From Prorocentrum cordatum (lineage: Eukaryota; Sar; Dinophyceae; Prorocentrales; Prorocentraceae), in the NCBI GenBank assembly GCA_963575745.1, contig CAUYUJ010020762.1, forward strand, positions 84,001 to 148,000: 64,000 bases of DNA, written 5' to 3'. The first letter of the stretch is position 1. The number at the start of each line of letters is the position of its first letter. The notes under the pieces are model-generated. The model was not told where the DNA came from, did no database searches, and saw only the letters and a program-made list of their open reading frames with translations. The translations under genes and the position numbers were made by a program. Positions 62,371 through 64,000 of the stretch are shown piece after piece.

Positions 62371-62480
62371 CCCGGGGGCGCGCCAGGCCGCCCAGCGCCA
62401 CGGCGGCAGCCCGCCGGTCGCCGCGGGCGGCGAGCCGCGAGAGCGCCTGGGGGGCCCAGGCTTCGACCAGAACGGGTTCG
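62371..62480 (-). pseudogene. HEAT-like exon fragment
   Basis: The minus strand reads EPVLVEAWAPQALSRLAARG then DRRAAAVALGGLARPRG. The A-L-x-x-L-A-x-x-G-D-x-x-A-A-x-x-A-L-x-x-L spacing fits a HEAT or related alpha-solenoid repeat. It abuts a trinucleotide array on its 3' side, as do the other two fragments. One repeat only; no neighbouring exons identified. Confidence 0.4.
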
Positions 62481-62518
62481 ATGGCAGCTCATCGAGTACA
62501 GTCGAGGTACTATCAGAA

Positions 62519-62658
62519 GGAACGCTAAATAAGGAACGAAGCCCCTCCTTGGCCCCAGAAGCGCCTAGGTGCACGAGGGGTGCTGGAGGAGGAGCCATGG
62601 AAGAGCTTAAGGAACAGCGAGCCCCTTCCAAACCCGAGGCGTTCCTTATTTCAGCGTC
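62519..62658. repeat. Inverted repeat pair
   Basis: AACGCTAAATAAGGAACG (62521-62538) is complementary, with one indel, to CGTTCCTTATTTCAGCG (62640-62656). The loop is about 100 bp. It may be a small MITE or a chance fold. 62659-62949 is unassigned. Confidence 0.6.
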
Positions 62659-62949
62659 TTGGCTGTATCGTTTAACCGATCCCCATCCCCAGTGGCGTGG
62701 CCTGGGCCCCACTGGCCGATTTACCCCCCCTGATGGGGATGTAGGTCGCTCTCTTCGGGTTTCAACGGGTGTATCCCCAACCAGGGTGGTAATTTGGTGG
62801 GGGTCTCGAAGGGGATGAGGATGGGGCTGGGGGTCGGATAAATGATACTGGCTCATGGTAGCCTCCAATACAGTGGAGGCCAGCTCACAAAGAACCTCCC
62901 ACGAGAAACCCAACCCTGAGACCCTGGGACGTCCGCTGATTTTGGTTGT

Positions 62950-63075
62950 TGGTGTGGGAACGGCACGCTTTCCGTCGCAAGACCATCCGAAACTCAAGAA
63001 GCAGCCCAGGGCACCCTGGAGGCAAGCAGGGTGTCTCTTGGCACGGGCCTCCACCGCACCATCCTCGCGTCGGAG
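62950..63075 (+). repeat. Interspersed element D, copy 2
   Basis: CACCCTGGAGGCAAGCAGGG then TGTCTCTTGGCACGGGCC matches 27959-28100. Confidence 0.78.
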
Positions 63076-63089
63076 GAAGACGCGTAGAG

Positions 63090-63135
63090 GCCTCCCAGAC
63101 GGAGTCCAGGCAGGTGGGGTCGGAGGATCGCGGGA
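63090..63135 (+). repeat. Partial copy of the foldback arm
   Basis: AGGCCTCCCAGACGGAGTCC then GTGGGGTCGGAGGATCGCGG resembles the left arm of the foldback at 63389. 63170-63310 is a T/G-rich stretch of GTTTTGTTTG type. Confidence 0.7.
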
Positions 63136-63388
63136 GCCTCCAGGGCTGGACCCGAACGTTGTTGTTTGCCTTGATTTCGTGTTATGTTCGTTTTTGCTTT
63201 GGTTTCGTTTTGTTTGTTTGTTGTTCGTGTTGTTTTCGTTTTGTTGTCGTTTCCGTGTTTGTTTTTGTCTTGCTTTCGTTTTGTACTCATTTTGCTGTGC
63301 GGTTTGCTCCCTGCCAAAACGAAAGACAAAACACAGCCGAAGTCTTGCAAAACAGCGTTTAGGTCAAGCCCTGGGAGTCTCCAAGTAG

Positions 63389-63517
63389 AGGCCTCCCAGA
63401 TGGGGCCGGATCAGATGGGGTCGGAGGATCGCGCCGCATCGCCGATACATTGGCGAGGCATCGGCGATGCGTCGCGATCCTCCGACCCCATCTGATCGGG
63501 CCCAATCTGGGAGGCCT
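63389..63517. repeat. 129-bp near-perfect foldback
   Basis: Left arm 63389-63433 and right arm 63473-63517 are complementary at 43 of 45 positions (outer AGGCCTCCCAGAT, inner GGGGTCGGAGGATCGCG). After one mismatched pair the stem continues for 12 perfect pairs (CGCATCGCCGAT with ATCGGCGATGCG) to a 13-nt loop at 63447-63459. No target duplication is seen. Confidence 0.95.
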
Positions 63518-63544
63518 AGAAACTCGTGGAAGCCTGCAATACCA

Positions 63545-63730
63545 TCCTATTTCGGAGGAGGAACAAGTACCCCTACCTTTACCCTCCCCTCGTTTTCGCC
63601 GTTCTTGGGCCTCCTGGGAGGCCTTCGCCGCCACCGCTAGATCCGCCTCGAAATCCTCGTCAGAACGCACCACGGGGGAGGTCCGGGGAGCAGCAATATC
63701 GGTACCTTGTGGTTTCCCCATTGTTGGCTA
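63545..63730 (+). repeat. Interspersed element B, copy 7
   Basis: GGAGGAACAAGTACCCCTAC, CGCCGCCACCGCTAGATCCG, CCTCGAAATCCTCGTCAGAA and GGTATCGG-like GGTACCTTGTGG match copy 1 over about 180 bp. Confidence 0.85.
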
Positions 63731-63732
63731 TT

Positions 63733-63845
63733 GCGAATCGACGCTAAAAGACGCTAGTCGACGCTAATACGCGCTTAGACGCTAATCGACACTACGTCGG
63801 CGCAGATCTGCGCTTCCTCATGCACTACCAGACGCTAGCGCACGC
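63733..63845. repeat. GACGCTA short tandem repeats
   Basis: GACGCTAATCGACGCTA-like 10-17 bp repeats. 63846-64000 is unassigned and runs off the window. Confidence 0.75.
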
Positions 63846-64000
63846 GAGTGCAGTCTAGAGACGGAATTCCGAAGACACACGAGGCTCCGATGACTTACAG
63901 CTGAAGCCGAAAGAAGGGGGTAGCAATGGCATTCGGCTCCCCAGAAACATGTGGTCACTCCCGAAAAGGCCCCAAGAAACAACAATCACTGATTGTCCGA

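Overview
The window reads as nuclear DNA of a dinoflagellate. The best single piece of evidence is a complete 22-nt copy of the dinoflagellate spliced leader (one substitution) at 4488-4509 on the minus strand. It lies 83 nt upstream of the start codon of a small secreted cysteine-rich protein gene. Other support is the dinoflagellate-style LINE and Ty1/copia coding regions, very high GC, extreme microsatellite load and scattered isolated exon-like fragments. Genus cannot be fixed from sequence alone; a Suessiales or Prorocentrum-like genome would fit. There are no bacterial operons, rRNA, tRNA or CRISPR arrays that I can support.

Layout. 0-8.6 kb: minisatellites (64-bp, 13-bp, ~29-bp and ~130-bp units) around the spliced-leader retrogene (3877-4509, minus). 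8.6-14.9 kb: a 5'-truncated LINE 3' end with RNase H (minus), long (GGA)n/(TCC)n arrays enclosing a Kelch-repeat exon fragment (minus), then (CAT)n. 14.9-19.2 kb: a frameshifted LINE on the minus strand (endonuclease, reverse transcriptase, zinc fingers). 20.3-27.6 kb: a Ty1/copia retrotransposon on the plus strand (gag, protease, SAP-type ORF, integrase, RT, RNase H) broken by at least two frameshifts, with no LTRs found. 28-42.6 kb: repeat-dominated DNA with 161-bp and CTGGT arrays, three MITE-like elements (one with a perfect 5-bp target duplication), GC-rich spacers, polypurine arrays and a HEAT-repeat exon fragment (minus).

42.6-50.7 kb is the main satellite block: a 99-bp satellite, a ~143-bp satellite, a GGGACTAAAA array and a 56-bp satellite. 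Three of these are built on palindromic CTAGTAC cores, and the 143-bp unit carries a 16-19 nt motif that also recurs through 2-5 kb. 50.7-64 kb: further tandem repeats, a decayed coiled-coil ORF, a family of introner-like inverted-repeat elements beside HEAT-like exon fragments (54.9-57 kb), a ~90-bp satellite, a duplicated locus encoding hydrophobic segments (minus), trinucleotide arrays, and a near-perfect 129-bp foldback near the right end.

Functionally there are few or no intact genes. The likely expressed gene is the cysteine-rich secreted protein. The Kelch and HEAT fragments suggest host genes cut into small exons by introns made of microsatellites and inverted-repeat elements. Almost all host-like coding signal is on the minus strand, as expected from unidirectional gene arrays in dinoflagellates; the copia element is the exception. 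All family assignments come from reading motifs by eye, without a database search.
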